Shown here: piece after piece, positions 1 to 10,797 of the stretch | How the letters are laid out: each line of letters begins with the position of its first letter | Numbering within the stretch: the first letter of the stretch is position 1 | Assembly: GCA_946902875.1 (NCBI GenBank) | Contig: OX336355.1 | Location: forward strand, 9,693,347 to 9,757,346 | Length of the DNA stretch: 64,000 nucleotides | Source of the DNA: Nematopogon swammerdamellus | Taxonomy: Eukaryota > Arthropoda > Insecta > Lepidoptera > Adelidae | Direction of reading: 5' to 3' | Program-made: the position numbers and the translations under genes | The notes under the pieces: generated by a model | Told to the model about the DNA's origin: nothing | The model's database searches: none | The model's input: the letters and a program-made list of their open reading frames with translations, nothing else

Positions 1-117
1 ATGTTCTAAAATATTGTTAAAAATTTCCTGTTCTATGAGTACTGCAAGGCAAGAATTAATTAGGTAATCGACTTTATTCACGGTTGTGTTTAGCCGTTAG
101 TGCATTATTTTACGTTT

Positions 118-214
118 TATTTGGCTGAGTCAGTGAGGCCAAAGCACATGATCCCACCAGCCAATATCACTCCCGAGAAGGTAGCTGTGGTAGGTACCAT
201 ACCGGCGACTTCTC
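118..214 (-). repeat. SINE family B tail fragment
   Basis: The stretch reads GGCTGAGTCAGTGAGGCC then CCAAAGCACATG and a CCGAGAAGGTAG block. The same blocks occur in the 20094-20345 and 54556-54651 copies, and inverted in the complete tRNA-headed SINE at 39834-40206. Only the 3' part of the element is present, in minus orientation. Confidence 0.7.
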
Positions 215-1088
215 AACATAAATTATGTTTGCAAGTTTCGTGAAGCACTCTGACCAGTAATTCTTCAGTAAAATTATGTGGTCTAATAGGTACTAGGTGA
301 ATACGAGTAAGGGTGCGCAGACTATAGGCTGTTACACTGAATTACGAACGAATAAGCGCAAATATGTTATTCAGCTAGGATTAAGGGTGAGCCCATTTCT
401 GCATAGGTACCACGTGATCCCTGTCCGTTCAGGATTCAGCCTACAACCTCGTTGCGTATGTCATTTTTGTTTATTTACCGCTTCGCTAATCAGATCTTGA
501 CGCATGAAGAGGGTCGAGTTGACCTCTTTCGGAATATATGTATATTAAGTCATATGACTTTAGGAGTTTTCATTAGTTTCATAACGGATATACATTATGT
601 AAAATTTATACCACCGTTTTCTTTCTATTTCCAATTAAGTCAAGTCCAACAGTTTTTTTTATGGGTTATTTCTCACACATTCAACAGAAGATAACTGACA
701 GGAATTGACCGCACCTGACGATGAATACTCATTATACATGACTCTGGCTAAATTGTCTCAAAAAGCCATGCCAAATAAGCGCAGTGGTATTATATTTGGG
801 CGAAATCAAATTAAAAAAAAAACAGGCATGGGCGGTCTAAAGTTGTCATTTCATTTCATTTATTGTCGATAAGTATATGGGGAAAGGTAATTTTGCCGCG
901 ATTTTAAGATGATTGAATTGTATAAGCAGGGAAATATGTCCTTCTGTATATTCAAACCCTTTACAGCACACTTTGGCAGCACATAGTACACGAATGATTT
1001 AGAAAACCATTGAATGGCAGAAGTGGGTCAAATAAAATAGCTGTGTGTGTGTACTCGAGAAGAAGTAGAAGAGAAATAATCTACTCAC
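215..1088. other. Unassigned flank / Gr intron side
   Basis: AT-rich sequence with stop codons in all frames and short TTTCA runs near 845. It lies downstream of the third Gr exon on the minus strand. I looked here for the C-terminal exons of the receptor and saw none, so this is probably intron. Confidence 0.5.
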
Positions 1089-2700
1089 GTTATGAGAAGC
1101 GTAGTGCGCCTCGTCGCATATAAAGAAGAGCAGACATACGCTGCAGCAGACAGTGACGGCGAGGCCTATGTCCTTGACTCCGAAACCGTCGGAGATCTGG
1201 CTGAGCAGGCCATAGATGGATAGTGTGATGATAAGGAAGAGGTATAGGCTGACGAAGGTGAAGGTGTAGCAGTTGGCGATGCCCGTGTTGCGGGCCAGCT
1301 TACTCAGGCGCAGCCACAGTGCGCGGTACTCGGCCACCTTTCCGGCAGGTCCAATGTGGCGAAGGGCCTGAAAAAAGAATGTCACATAATGCTCGATCGT
1401 GTACCTAGTGCAACCTTTGTGTTAAACATTAAGCGCGTTTATGTAAAAGAAAATAATTACCAGACCAGTACCAGAGGGCAGACTTTTTGATAAAATTGTG
1501 TCTTGAAAATGAAATTCACATCTTTATTCACATTGTTTTATAACTCACCTGCTGAAAGTCCTCAGCCAGTACACTAGCGCACTCGCTCAATGTCTCACAT
1601 AGTAAGAACCAGTAACCTCCAAGCAGGTAAGTCAGGATCTCGAGGAATACGTAGGGCAGAATCTGCATCAGCCGGAAGTGGAGCATTGTGACGTGTGTGA
1701 TGACAACGGAGGCGGTGGATAGCGCCGGGATTACCATCGATAAAATGAGGGCTTTGCGGCGCAGGTTGAGCGGTAGAGGACGGCCGGACACCTTCAGGTA
1801 AGTTAACTGTAAGGAATCATTTCCATAATACCTACAATAGAACATGTCTTCTAAGAGTGTGAGTAAGTGTGAGTAATTAAAGCACTAGAAGACTATGGGT
1901 GAAGCTTATAATGAATACAAATGCGATGACGTATAGAAGATTAATGTAAAATGCAAATGTGTCGGAATGGGATATCTTATCTCCTTGCCTTTATGCATAC
2001 AAATACACTTAATACTTAAAATGTTGGTACTGATTCTAGCTCGAAAAGAATCTCTCACAACTGACCCTCGGTTGGCTTTTGTTAGAAAATTTGTCAGAAC
2101 AGTTTTCCCGAAACGCATGTTTTATATGAAATTAAATTTCACGGCACGAAACCATAAACTCACCTCAAAATCTGTCCACCCGTTCAGCACATCGGCGATT
2201 TTGCGCGTCTCATACCACAAGATGGGCACTACGATGATCGGGAACAGATAAACGGTGAATAGATACGCAATCACAGCTTCCTCGAACTTTCCCTCCGCAG
2301 ACCTCACGATCTGAACACCATGCAGCGACAGATAGAGGACGTAGGCCACCAGCGAGAAGTAGACCATGGCCGAATATATCATAGCAGGAGAAGTCACGAT
2401 GAACTGGTTGACTCCGATCGAAGGCCTCGTCAGAGGAAGCACTCCCATCACTCGAAGAATAATTAACACAGGTTTTATGTTCTCGTAGATGACGTCTTTT
2501 ACTATCTGCGTGTTGACCAAATTGCCAATCATTGGCTGGAGCGGCTGTACCTGATTATATGGAGGTCTGTAGTAGGGAGACCTCGACGGTGTTACGTCCA
2601 GGAAAATTACTCTTTGCTTCGACTTATCCTCCGTCGTGGGCAAAAATCCGTTTGCGATCTTTTCGGTCGGGAATAAAGTGTTGCTGGTATAGAACGACAT
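1089..2700 (-). CDS. Gr21a-like: Gustatory receptor, CO2-receptor clade (Gr21a-like), 3' incomplete
   Basis: Seven-transmembrane insect chemoreceptor. Family members form the heteromeric carbon-dioxide receptor of sensory neurons. Three minus-strand exons are visible: 2700-2164 (179 codons, ATG start), 1806-1549 (86 codons) and 1367-1089 (93 codons). Introns are phase 0, with donors GAG|GTGAGT, CAG|GTGAG and AAC|GTGAGT and acceptors TTACAG and TTTCAG. Exon 1 has a hydrophilic N-terminus, a KPVLIILRVMGVLPL block, two membrane segments and ILWYETRKIADVLNGW. Exon 2 carries two membrane segments and LLCETLS. Exon 3 starts ALRHIGPAGKVAEYR and contains LWLRLSKLARNTG, YGLLSQISDGFGVKDIGL and CDEAHYASHN. 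These blocks are the hallmark of the Gr21a/Gr63a lineage and look closest to Gr21a (lepidopteran Gr1/Gr2). The total is 358 residues against about 450 usual. The C-terminal part, about 100 residues with the last membrane helix and TYLVVLLQF-type motif, was not found in 1-1088 and should lie left of the window. No frame damage was seen. The exact paralogue is uncertain. Confidence 0.88.
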
Positions 2701-3439
2701 CTTGATTTCACTGGACTTGCCTAGAGGGGCTGAAACTTTGTATGTGTTGTTAGAGTGCCCGAAACTGACGTCACGGAGCTCGCTTCAGCAACTGAGCGTC
2801 TAAGACTGCTACGGTTGTGGTTATGACCTAGAGGAACGACATTTTTCATCTACAGACAGGTTAATCGATCGTTTCAGTTTACTCTTCGTGCCCTTGCGTT
2901 TAATGTTTCAGTGTTTGGTTCCCGCTGTGATAACCTTGAAACTCTGTCGATTTGCCACGTCATTTATTTACACGTAACATGAAACCTTCTAACGGCCAAA
3001 ATGAAATTAATGGTGAATGAATTAGGTTTTAGTAGAATGCAAGTTTGAATTTCAGTTCCTCAGAAAGACAGACCACCAAGGTTTCTGGTAAGAACAACCA
3101 TTTTTATTATGTTGAAAAACATCCCAAATTGGTAAGTAGCATTTTTATTACACTAATAGTCTAAAATCACCCAAGATACGTTTAGGAATAGACTGTGATT
3201 CCCTGATAGTGATTTGTCTCCAGATTCCAGCAGAGGAGGACATTGTAGAGAGGGTCACGTGTCAGCTCTCCTGACGACATGTACAGGAGCGGTCCTCAGC
3301 TGTCCCAGGAGAGTACCTACGATCAGTGCTGAGGCTCTTCGCAAACTGATGATATGTCGACTGATTGCACTTGTTTTTTTTCCTTACTGTAAGATATGAG
3401 GGTCTGAATGAAAGGCGGTCGAAATGGCTATGATATTAT
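2701..3439. other. Upstream region of the Gr gene
   Basis: Sequence 5' of the Gr start codon. On the minus strand a GCTCAGTTGC near 2790 could be an initiator-like transcription start, and a palindromic TGACGTCA lies near 2768. Both are suggestive only. No other gene or repeat was recognised. Confidence 0.3.
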
Positions 3440-3610
3440 AGTTTTTGTTTTACGAACAGTTCGGTGTAGCTAGCATGCACACACTGGCATACGTCGAAGA
3501 TATGGAATGGTCTTCCAGTGATTGTGTTCCCTACTACCTATAACCTGGAGATCTTCAAAAGGCGTGGCTGCACGAACCAGTAAACGCTGATGTAGCCAAC
3601 CATGTCAAGG
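3440..3610 (+). pseudogene. Non-LTR retrotransposon RT C-terminal remnant (copy 1)
   Basis: In one frame the stretch reads HTSKIWNGLPV, a short spacer, then NLEIFKRRG. That is the very C-terminal signature of LINE ORF2 proteins (RTAxxWNxLP ... LxxFKxRL) of the CR1/Jockey type. The same sequence recurs at 22960-23140. No upstream RT motifs are present, so it is a 5'-truncated copy. Its 3' side runs into a family A repeat with an oligo-T start. Confidence 0.65.
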
Positions 3611-3640
3611 TCCACTTTCCGGTGGGCTTTGGAAATTATG

Positions 3641-3975
3641 TTTTTTTTTTTTTTTTTTATGGAAACTGACACGGTTGGCTACATCACCTACAACGTCCGT
3701 GATGTCAGCCCATAACACCGGGTGAACTAGGTGCCATGTCAGTGCTTCCCCCTTTGATCGTGCCGGCTACACTGAACTGGTCGGAAAACACAAACTATTT
3801 ATATAGCCGTTTGGACCGACCTTTCATTCAGTGCGGTGGTACCAACCCGGGCGGGTTAAACCCTACCACCTAGTAATATAAGAAGGGAGTCATATCCCTT
3901 AGTCGCCTTTTACGACATACACGGGGAGAGATGCAGTGGGGCTATTCTTTTAAAGTACCGGCCCCACACGGTACA
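3641..3975 (-). repeat. SINE-like family A, near full length
   Basis: Begins with an 18-base T run (poly-A tail on the minus strand), then GGAAACTGACACGGTTGGCT, a middle GTGGTACCAACCCGGGCGGG block and an end AAAGTACCGGCCCCACACGG. The same order is seen at 44460, 45830 and 56608. The poly-A end indicates retrotransposition. No ORF is conserved, so it is a SINE or the 3' end of a LINE. Confidence 0.8.
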
Positions 3976-4597
3976 GTAGGTACATTGTAACTTTGTAACC
4001 CCCCTTTTCTGTCGCGATATGAGTACTTAATGTTTTGTTTTTGTGTGTGTTTGGGATTTCATTACCTACCTACATTAATTCGTTAATTATACCTACCGAT
4101 TACGATCATTCTGGTAAAAATGTAAACAGTAGAAATAGCGTAGCCATTATTGCCATGTTGTTCGGTAGTGGGCCTGCTACCGCAACCTTCGACTTTCAGA
4201 TCTTAGAACTATTCCACAACTGGTACAGAGTGGGATATATTAGATCGTTTAACTGGGTGGGTGAGAAGATACCCATCTTCTCATTTTTCTCTTGTCGGTT
4301 CGTAACCTCCAGCTCACGCTCAGCAATTTTCTTCCCCAAAGGTTTTATTGCTTCTGGCAATGTGGAACTTTTTATAACGCTCTAACATATTGAACCCCTT
4401 CTGGGAATGGATATCTTTATAGTTGGGTGTGACCACATATATGTGGCGAAGCCTGCACGACACGATACCTTACGTGAGAGTGTTGCAAATGGTTATTTCA
4501 ACGAAGTGTGAGGTAGATAAACTTTGGTTGTTTTTTGTGTGACATTTCAGCTGCTTCGTGGGTGTTCAGAATGAATTTAGTAGTGACGTGAGAATAA
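3976..4597. other. No recognised feature
   Basis: AT-rich unique-looking sequence with no spliceable coding stretch and no repeat shared with the rest of the window. Confidence 0.4.
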
Positions 4598-4698
4598 TTT
4601 TTTTTTTATGGGCACTGACACGGTTGGCTACATCACCTACTACATCCGTGACGTCAGCCCATAACACGTTGGTGCCATGTCAGTGCTTCTTTTCGGTA
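4598..4698 (-). repeat. SINE-like family A, 3' fragment
   Basis: Oligo-T followed by CTGACACGGTTGGCTACATC and CAGCCCATAACACG, matching the poly-A end of family A. The copy stops after GTGCCATGTCAGTGCTTC, so it is 5'-truncated as expected from incomplete reverse transcription. Confidence 0.7.
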
Positions 4699-4705
4699 GT
4701 CATTA

Positions 4706-4865
4706 TCCCTAATATTATAAAATGACATGGAGCCTGTCTGTTACAATGTTACTCTTCAATGTCTCATAATAGCTTAGGCCACCTCTTCACCTACAGTTTT
4801 GTATGGTTAGCGAATAGGATATATTTCTTAACCTATTTTCACGTGAGCGAAGCCGGGATGTTAAA
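4706..4865 (+). mobile_element. Degraded Lep1-like Helitron
   Basis: Opens with ATCCCTAATATTATAAAATG, close to the lepidopteran Helitron 5' end, and closes with TTCACGTGAGCGAAGCCG, the usual 3' subterminal hairpin region. The terminal CTAG is lost. It is non-coding. Confidence 0.5.
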
Positions 4866-5496
4866 TTATAATTTTCAGATTTCTCTGTGGAACATTTCGG
4901 TTGGAGTAAGGTAAAGGAAGGATCTGATCTTTGTGAATACAATTCCAAATTATTTCTGCCTACTTGGCATTGGGAATTTGGCTCATTGATTGTAAATGTT
5001 TCGATATGTACTTTTGTGTTGCCCGGTGAAGGTAGGTATGATTAGCAATTTCAACTTGAAAAATAACTTTCGTTCAAACTTAAATTCCGTGGCGTATTTG
5101 TAACACAGATTCATAAAGTAGTGAGATCTTGTTTAATTCGCGGAAGCCAGATTTAATTCTGATTTCGAAGGATTTTGGTTTTCTTGGGGTTCATTTTCTA
5201 TAAACTTTGTTTTGTTTTATTAGATAGGTGGAAGGCACTGAACACCGAAATATCTGTAGTGGGAAATGTTTATTGCTCCACAAAAATTGTTCTCAAAGAA
5301 AACACAGTACATATTTAAAGCCACATGAGGTGCAAAGGAGCACTTATCCCTTAAACTCTGGGTTCAACTGAAAATCAGCGCAATAGGTATCTATTGCACA
5401 CGCTGAGTTGAGCCCAATTTGTCGCCAATATTACCAAATCATTAGATTGTGTTTGTTTCTTAAAATTGTAATGCAAAATGGCGATAAATAAACGTT
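4866..5496. other. Unassigned; ends in a repeat-tail-like block
   Basis: No gene seen. The last part, AATGGCGATAAATAAACG before a TTTCA microsatellite, looks like the 3' tail of a retroelement whose body is not recognisable. Confidence 0.3.
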
Positions 5497-5524
5497 TTTC
5501 ATTTCATTTCATTTCATTTCATTT
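5497..5524. repeat. (TTTCA)n microsatellite
   Basis: Five to six tandem TTTCA units. A shorter run of the same unit occurs near 845-865. Confidence 0.85.
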
Positions 5525-7098
5525 AAAGAGATTTCTTCAGGTCAACCTTTGTATTACATAAATAATACCTTTGTACGTAGTAGCAAGAATAGAAATGTGA
5601 AAATATGTAATAAGAAAACACAGGTAATATACATAAATATGTATATAAACAATGGTGTGTTATGTGTGAAGTATGTGTGTGTGTGTGTGTTTGTTTGAAG
5701 TGTGTACGTGCTATTGGCTCTGTGGTGTTATGAAGGAAAAATAAAACAAACGTATTTCATACTTTGTAAATAACTATTTAATTTACAAGTTTTTTTTCAC
5801 ATTAAGAGGTACAGTACGAAGTTTCATTAATTTTAACTTTCCTTATTTATTTTCTAAAATACAGAAATATTGTACACTTTATTGAATACATTAACGATTA
5901 TGTACACGAGGTTATCCACGTTAAGGAGCCCGTAAACAGACAATTTTTGCGGCAATAATTGCTCGACGACTGTGACCGAATCTGGTGGAGCAATTTAGTG
6001 GAGCAACGAAGGGCATCACAACAATATGTCGCGATTATTTTTGCAATAAAGAGTGATATTGCGGGATTGCCGTGTGTTCCATCCATGCGCTTGGAAAACA
6101 AGGGGCAATTTTTTCCGCCGCCCCGCCGCCAATTTCCTTCGGTCGAGTTCTCGAGTGAATTGTCTTGAATTGACAAATTTTAGTTGCTCGTTTAGGAGTA
6201 CCTTTATAGCGATTCAGTGGTCAATCACACTGACACTATTTTATCGGTATTGTTTGCTGCCCTTTTCTGCTGGAATGTATGTAGATTAGAACATTATTTG
6301 TCTTTTAGAACTGTCAGTCTGATTGATCGTGTAAAATGATAGTAAAATGCACCTCAGTTTTAAGATATCCTATGCATTTGCATTGACACTCTCATATACA
6401 CATGTAAATGCGTATAAAAATTTACAAAACAGTAAAATTTATAATATGGCAATATAATATACACAATCTTATAATACTCAAATTAACATTTAAATATTTA
6501 CTAAACTCTTACATATTGTTGAACAAGATATTTTACAATGTGAAAGTATGGAGAGAGGAATGTTAGGTACTTACAATTCGGTGGGTAGCGTAACCTATAT
6601 GTATTTATATACTTTACATACTGAATCTTTACATTTTCAGGGAGGCACACGTAAGGTAACCTATAATTGGACACATACATGTAGCAAATATCTACAAACT
6701 TTTACTTTCAAAGATAATTATCAATAATCACGTGGGTATACACAGGCTGTGACTTAATAATTACTATACATCGCAATGTTAATATTTACAGCTCACCTAT
6801 GACGTATATAAACGGATAACTACTTGGGAAGCACAAGTTATACACTAGGGAACAAATGGTCAGTGATGCCAATGATTGGTTTAATTTGGGTCAATTGGTT
6901 AATCTCGTTCCTCCAGGGTTATAAGTTATAACTTACGTCGTAAAGTTACGCCAAGTTTTGAATTTCGAATTATAACTAAGTATCCTATTCGGATGTACAA
7001 CCATGCCGGCGGTTCCGTTCGCGTTAAAGTCAGATTGAATGATGAGAAGTCAATAAAATAATAAATAAATTTAATTATTTTATTAATCTTGGATGAAC
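5525..7098. other. No recognised gene; simple repeats
   Basis: AT-rich DNA with a short (TG)n run near 5670-5692. A higher-GC patch at 5900-6170 has short open frames on both strands but no splice structure or motif I can name. Confidence 0.4.
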
Positions 7099-7200
7099 TG
7101 AAGGGAAGCACTGACATGGCACCTAGTTCACCAAGGTGTTATGGGCTGACATTACGGATGTTGTACGGGACGTAGCCAACCGTGTCATTTTCCATAAAAA
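7099..7200 (+). repeat. SINE-like family A, 3' fragment
   Basis: AAGGGAAGCACTGACATGGC, GTTATGGGCTGACATTACGG and TAGCCAACCGTGTCA, followed by TTCCATAAAAAA. It is the poly-A end of family A in forward orientation, 5'-truncated. Confidence 0.7.
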
Positions 7201-8370
7201 AGCCTGGGTACTATTTACGTGTTAAAAGCCTTGCATTCACTAGGGATCAAATACCCTTGCAATATGTAGAGCAACATAGAGTCTACGTGTTGCGCGATTG
7301 TTGCATACAACATAGCACGGCATTTACGTGCCGCGGGACATGTTGCGGCCGTTATCTCTACTATAGTGCGGTTTTCTCAACCGTCGTCGTCGCCTGTTAG
7401 GGGACATCCATTAATCACGTGAGGAAAAAAAAGGGGGGTGGGGGAGGGGTCTGGCAAAATCTCACCAAATCTCACTAGGGGGAGAGGGGGGGGGGGGTGT
7501 ATCTTTTTTTTATTTTTTTATTATTTATTTATTTAAAACACACAGCTTGAGCTGAAGCGTGTTTAGTTTTTGAGAGACCGCGATGTACGTTGGAGCTCGT
7601 TTCGTACCATTGTTTGTATATCTTTTCGCACTTGTACTGCGGGAAAAAGCTCAAACCATCCCTAGAAGATACTGTAAGACATGTGGTGTATACTTTGCTT
7701 CGCATGCAAAGCTCCAGAAGCACACTTCGGCGCTGCACACTGCGGCACCGGTACATGCAGAGATCTGTGTCCTATCATAACGATTGAAAAGGCTATGCCC
7801 ATGGCGTGAATAAAGTATCCTGTACGTACACCTCTATTCAAATAAGCGTCAAGTAAACTCAGGCGAACAAATGACGGGTGACCAGTACACTGGACGCCTG
7901 AACTTGTATGAATTGTGACCTTTAAATGCAAGTGGCCAATTAGTACACTGGCCACTTTGTTCTAGCCGTCCTATAAAGGTTTCAAAGGGAACGGTTGAGG
8001 AAACCGCATTATACCATACACCATAGGAGTCATGGGACATGCCCCGCGACATTTAGCCCTTAGTTAGCGGTTTCATGACTAACAAATCTACACTCACACA
8101 TACACATTCACTCACACAGACAATTTCAAATTTGGCCCGGAAGACTTATTACTAAAATGAATGTGTGTTCGAGAGTATTTAATTTATATTCCTGAATAAT
8201 CACCATTCTCGTGTGGTTTTCCCGTAGAAACTATACAGGTGCTATTTATTATCTATGTCTTTTGTCACGTGACACATGACAAAAGGTATCAGGGGTCAAA
8301 ATCTTGCAAATAACCCCACTTAAGTACGTACAAAAAAATATATTGTCGGTCGATGTGCCGAACACCCTGT
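7201..8370. other. Unassigned, with G-rich tract
   Basis: Contains GGGGACATCCATTAATCACG near 7401 and a strongly G-rich tract (7428-7498). Near 7545 is an ACAGCTTGAGCTGAAGCG block that recurs in altered form near 10268. No coding exon was recognised. Confidence 0.4.
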
Positions 8371-8645
8371 ATAAGGCCCAATGCGGGAAGAATGGATAGT
8401 AATTCTTTCAATGGTTCAATGTCAGGAAGGAGGATTATTCTTTCATTCAGCTGATTTTAAGATTATCTCGGGGACATGCAGATCCAACTGCGGGGAGGAG
8501 GTTTATCCTCTGGTTGTCTACGATTGCACAAATTTGATGATTATCTCAGGGATACGGAAGAACAGATTAGACAATTTCGCGAGATAATCTTAAGATTCGC
8601 GGAATCGAAGGATAATCCTCCTGCCCCGCAATTGGGCCTATAGCC
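8371..8645. mobile_element. Foldback MITE with GGCCCAAT termini
   Basis: The left end reads AAGGCCCAATGCGGGAAG. The right end, reverse complemented, reads TAGGCCCAATTGCGGGGCAG. Subterminal GGATTAT blocks and GAGATAATCTTAAG versus TTAAGATTATCTCG also pair. About 275 bp, non-coding, TIR-bearing. A solo GCCCCAATGCGGAG lies just outside near 8665. Confidence 0.6.
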
Positions 8646-8936
8646 ATAGTACTATCTACACTCAGCCCCAATGCGGAGGTGAGGCGATCGTCACCCCAAC
8701 CGCGTGCAACCGTTTCCTCCATAACATTTCCTCCATAACGACTACAAAAAGGACAAAAGGTAAGATCAGAGGGTAGAGCTGTCTGCGAGCGGCAAAGTGA
8801 CGGCCGGTGTTGTGACAAATTAAATTAATTAAGACGCCTACTAGCTTTGAAGACAAAAATGAAATAGAAGCGAGGTCTCATACTAAATCATTCATTAAAA
8901 AAATTATGAAATGAAATTGATACGGACCACCAATTA
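8646..8936. other. No recognised feature
   Basis: Short unassigned spacer. Nothing supported. Confidence 0.4.
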
Positions 8937-9244
8937 TATTATACAGGATGTCTCAAAACTCGACGTCCAAACGAAATGACGTGATAGCGGGCATCACTTC
9001 CAATCAGAATCACCTATATGTAGTGGTCCAATTCTCATTCGTTTAGAAGTTATAGCTCTTTGTCTGAGTTTTTCCAATGTCAACCCCAATTTTCGAAAAA
9101 AAAATTCATAAAAAAATTAAACGTAGCTGAGGTTCATTTTATTTTTTGGTGTTTTATTGAAATTAGTGTACCTTCGTGTAAAAAATGTTTTTTATACTTA
9201 ATATGTACTTTCTTATTCCATAGTAAGGCCTATTTCAATTTGAA
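8937..9244 (+). repeat. Extra terminal-repeat copy beside foldback element
   Basis: Starts TATACAGGATGTCTCAAAAC then TCGACGTC, a diverged version of the terminus of the element at 9245-9660. It lies in the same orientation as that element's left end. The rest of the stretch is AT-rich and unassigned. Confidence 0.45.
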
Positions 9245-9660
9245 TATACCTACGGTGTCCCAAAACTCAACGTCAAGCGAGAACCAGGGAGTAGGCCAGT
9301 TTATGACTACCCAGGGAAAAATAAGAAAAAAAATCGGAGTCATTTGTTTTTTATGATATAAACATTTTTTGAAATATTACTTAATATTTTTTTGTGATAA
9401 AACTATGGGCATTTCTGTTTTATTTGGGATACTGATCAATAGCACAGTTATTTAGGCTACCAATAAAAAAAAATTAACAATTATATTTGCAAATTTGTAG
9501 TCGTAGTACCTAAAAATGTTGTACGAAACGTTTTTCAAAAAATGCTCATATCATGAAAAACAAATGACTCCGATTTTTTTTCTTATTTTTCCCTGGGTAG
9601 TAATAAACTGGCCTACTCCCTGGTTCTCGCTTGACGTTGAGTTTTGGGACACGTTGTATA
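9245..9660. mobile_element. Long-TIR foldback element
   Basis: The left arm from about 9254 (GTGTCCCAAAACTCAACGTC through GGAGTCATTTGTTTTT) is nearly the exact reverse complement of the right arm ending at 9653. Arms are about 105-110 bp around a roughly 185-bp AT-rich centre. There is no transposase ORF. It is a typical snap-back MITE. Confidence 0.8.
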
Positions 9661-10745
9661 TGGCACTAATAAAACATTGTGACTTGCAAAGTTTGTTTGT
9701 CAGTTTTTCTTCGCATCGAATTTAAAACTGGCGGAATTTTCGACGAAAATATTAAACAAGAAACAATAAACTACGGAACCCGAAAAAGGGAAGAATTTCT
9801 AGTCAAGTTTTTTTTTTCACATACCGCTACTATTTCTAAGAATACAAATTGGTAGGCTACATCTTCCGCGACAAGAGTTATCGCTAAAACTCCACCCGAG
9901 CGTCATTTCTCGTATCTCACTGCTCTGGGACTGGGGGCAGACGAAGTTAAGATAAAAGCATCAAATGTGGGCACAGGGCAGGGGCTAAACGGGACGCTTC
10001 GCCGAGATTGGACGAATGGCGCTGGCGAAACAGCCAAAGAGGGAAATAGTACTGCGTTCAGTTTACCGTTCAATTGCGAAAAATGTGACCGTTTGAACCA
10101 ATGCATTCACAGAAGTAGCCAAGCATTGTACTTACCATACTGCGTAATCGAACACTTCAATACCATCTGGCGTAGTAGGGCAAACAATTTACTTTGTGTC
10201 GACTTTCCTACTCGAGATCTGTCTCTGTAGGAAGAAATTATTATTTTGTAATTATTATTATTTATAGCATTAACAGCTTGAAGCTGATGCGTGCATTTAA
10301 CTTGTTTTTGTAGCTACATTATTTACTTTTTATTAATTCAATTGTTATTTTGTTCCTTTCAGGTGTTTATCTATCAGGTTTTTAAATCCGTTTACCATAG
10401 AATTAGCCTCCGTTTACACTCTCAGCACTTATGACCTCTTGCGGTAGTTCGTTCGAAGAGTCCACAGGCATAAATTTAAATTGCATAAAAAATAGTGTTT
10501 ATAAAATATACGTAATCGAACGACTTTGTGTCGACTTTCCTACTCGAGCGAGATCTATCTCTGTAGGAACAACGTTAATTTATTACAATATTTTTTATCC
10601 AGAATGGATGGAAACTGGAAAGATGTTATTTTGGTTTGTAATTGACCAGGTTGTTGAACGCGTACTAGAGCGAGACGGAGCGCTGCGCTGCGGCGAAAAG
10701 AAATGCGATGAAAAGTGAAGAATAGAGATGTGAGGTATGGCGGTA
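9661..10745. other. Unassigned, with a direct repeat
   Basis: GTCGACTTTCCTACTCGAG followed by a GATCT(G/A)TCTCTGTAGG block occurs twice, at about 10191-10232 and 10521-10569. A trace of the same motif is at 38830. An ACAGCTTGAAGCTGATGCG block is near 10268. No gene seen. Confidence 0.4.
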
Positions 10746-10797
10746 CCACACACACACACACACCCTCGCACCCTCACCCACACACACACACACACTG
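10746..10797. repeat. (CA)n microsatellite, interrupted
   Basis: Two CA runs separated by CCCTCGCACCCTCACC. Confidence 0.85.

Noticed and set aside
297..694. Overlapping short open frames near the left end
   Set aside because: No motif, no splice continuation with the Gr gene, opposite strand.
1967..2251. Plus-strand open frame over the Gr first exon and intron
   Set aside because: Shadow of the minus-strand receptor exon.
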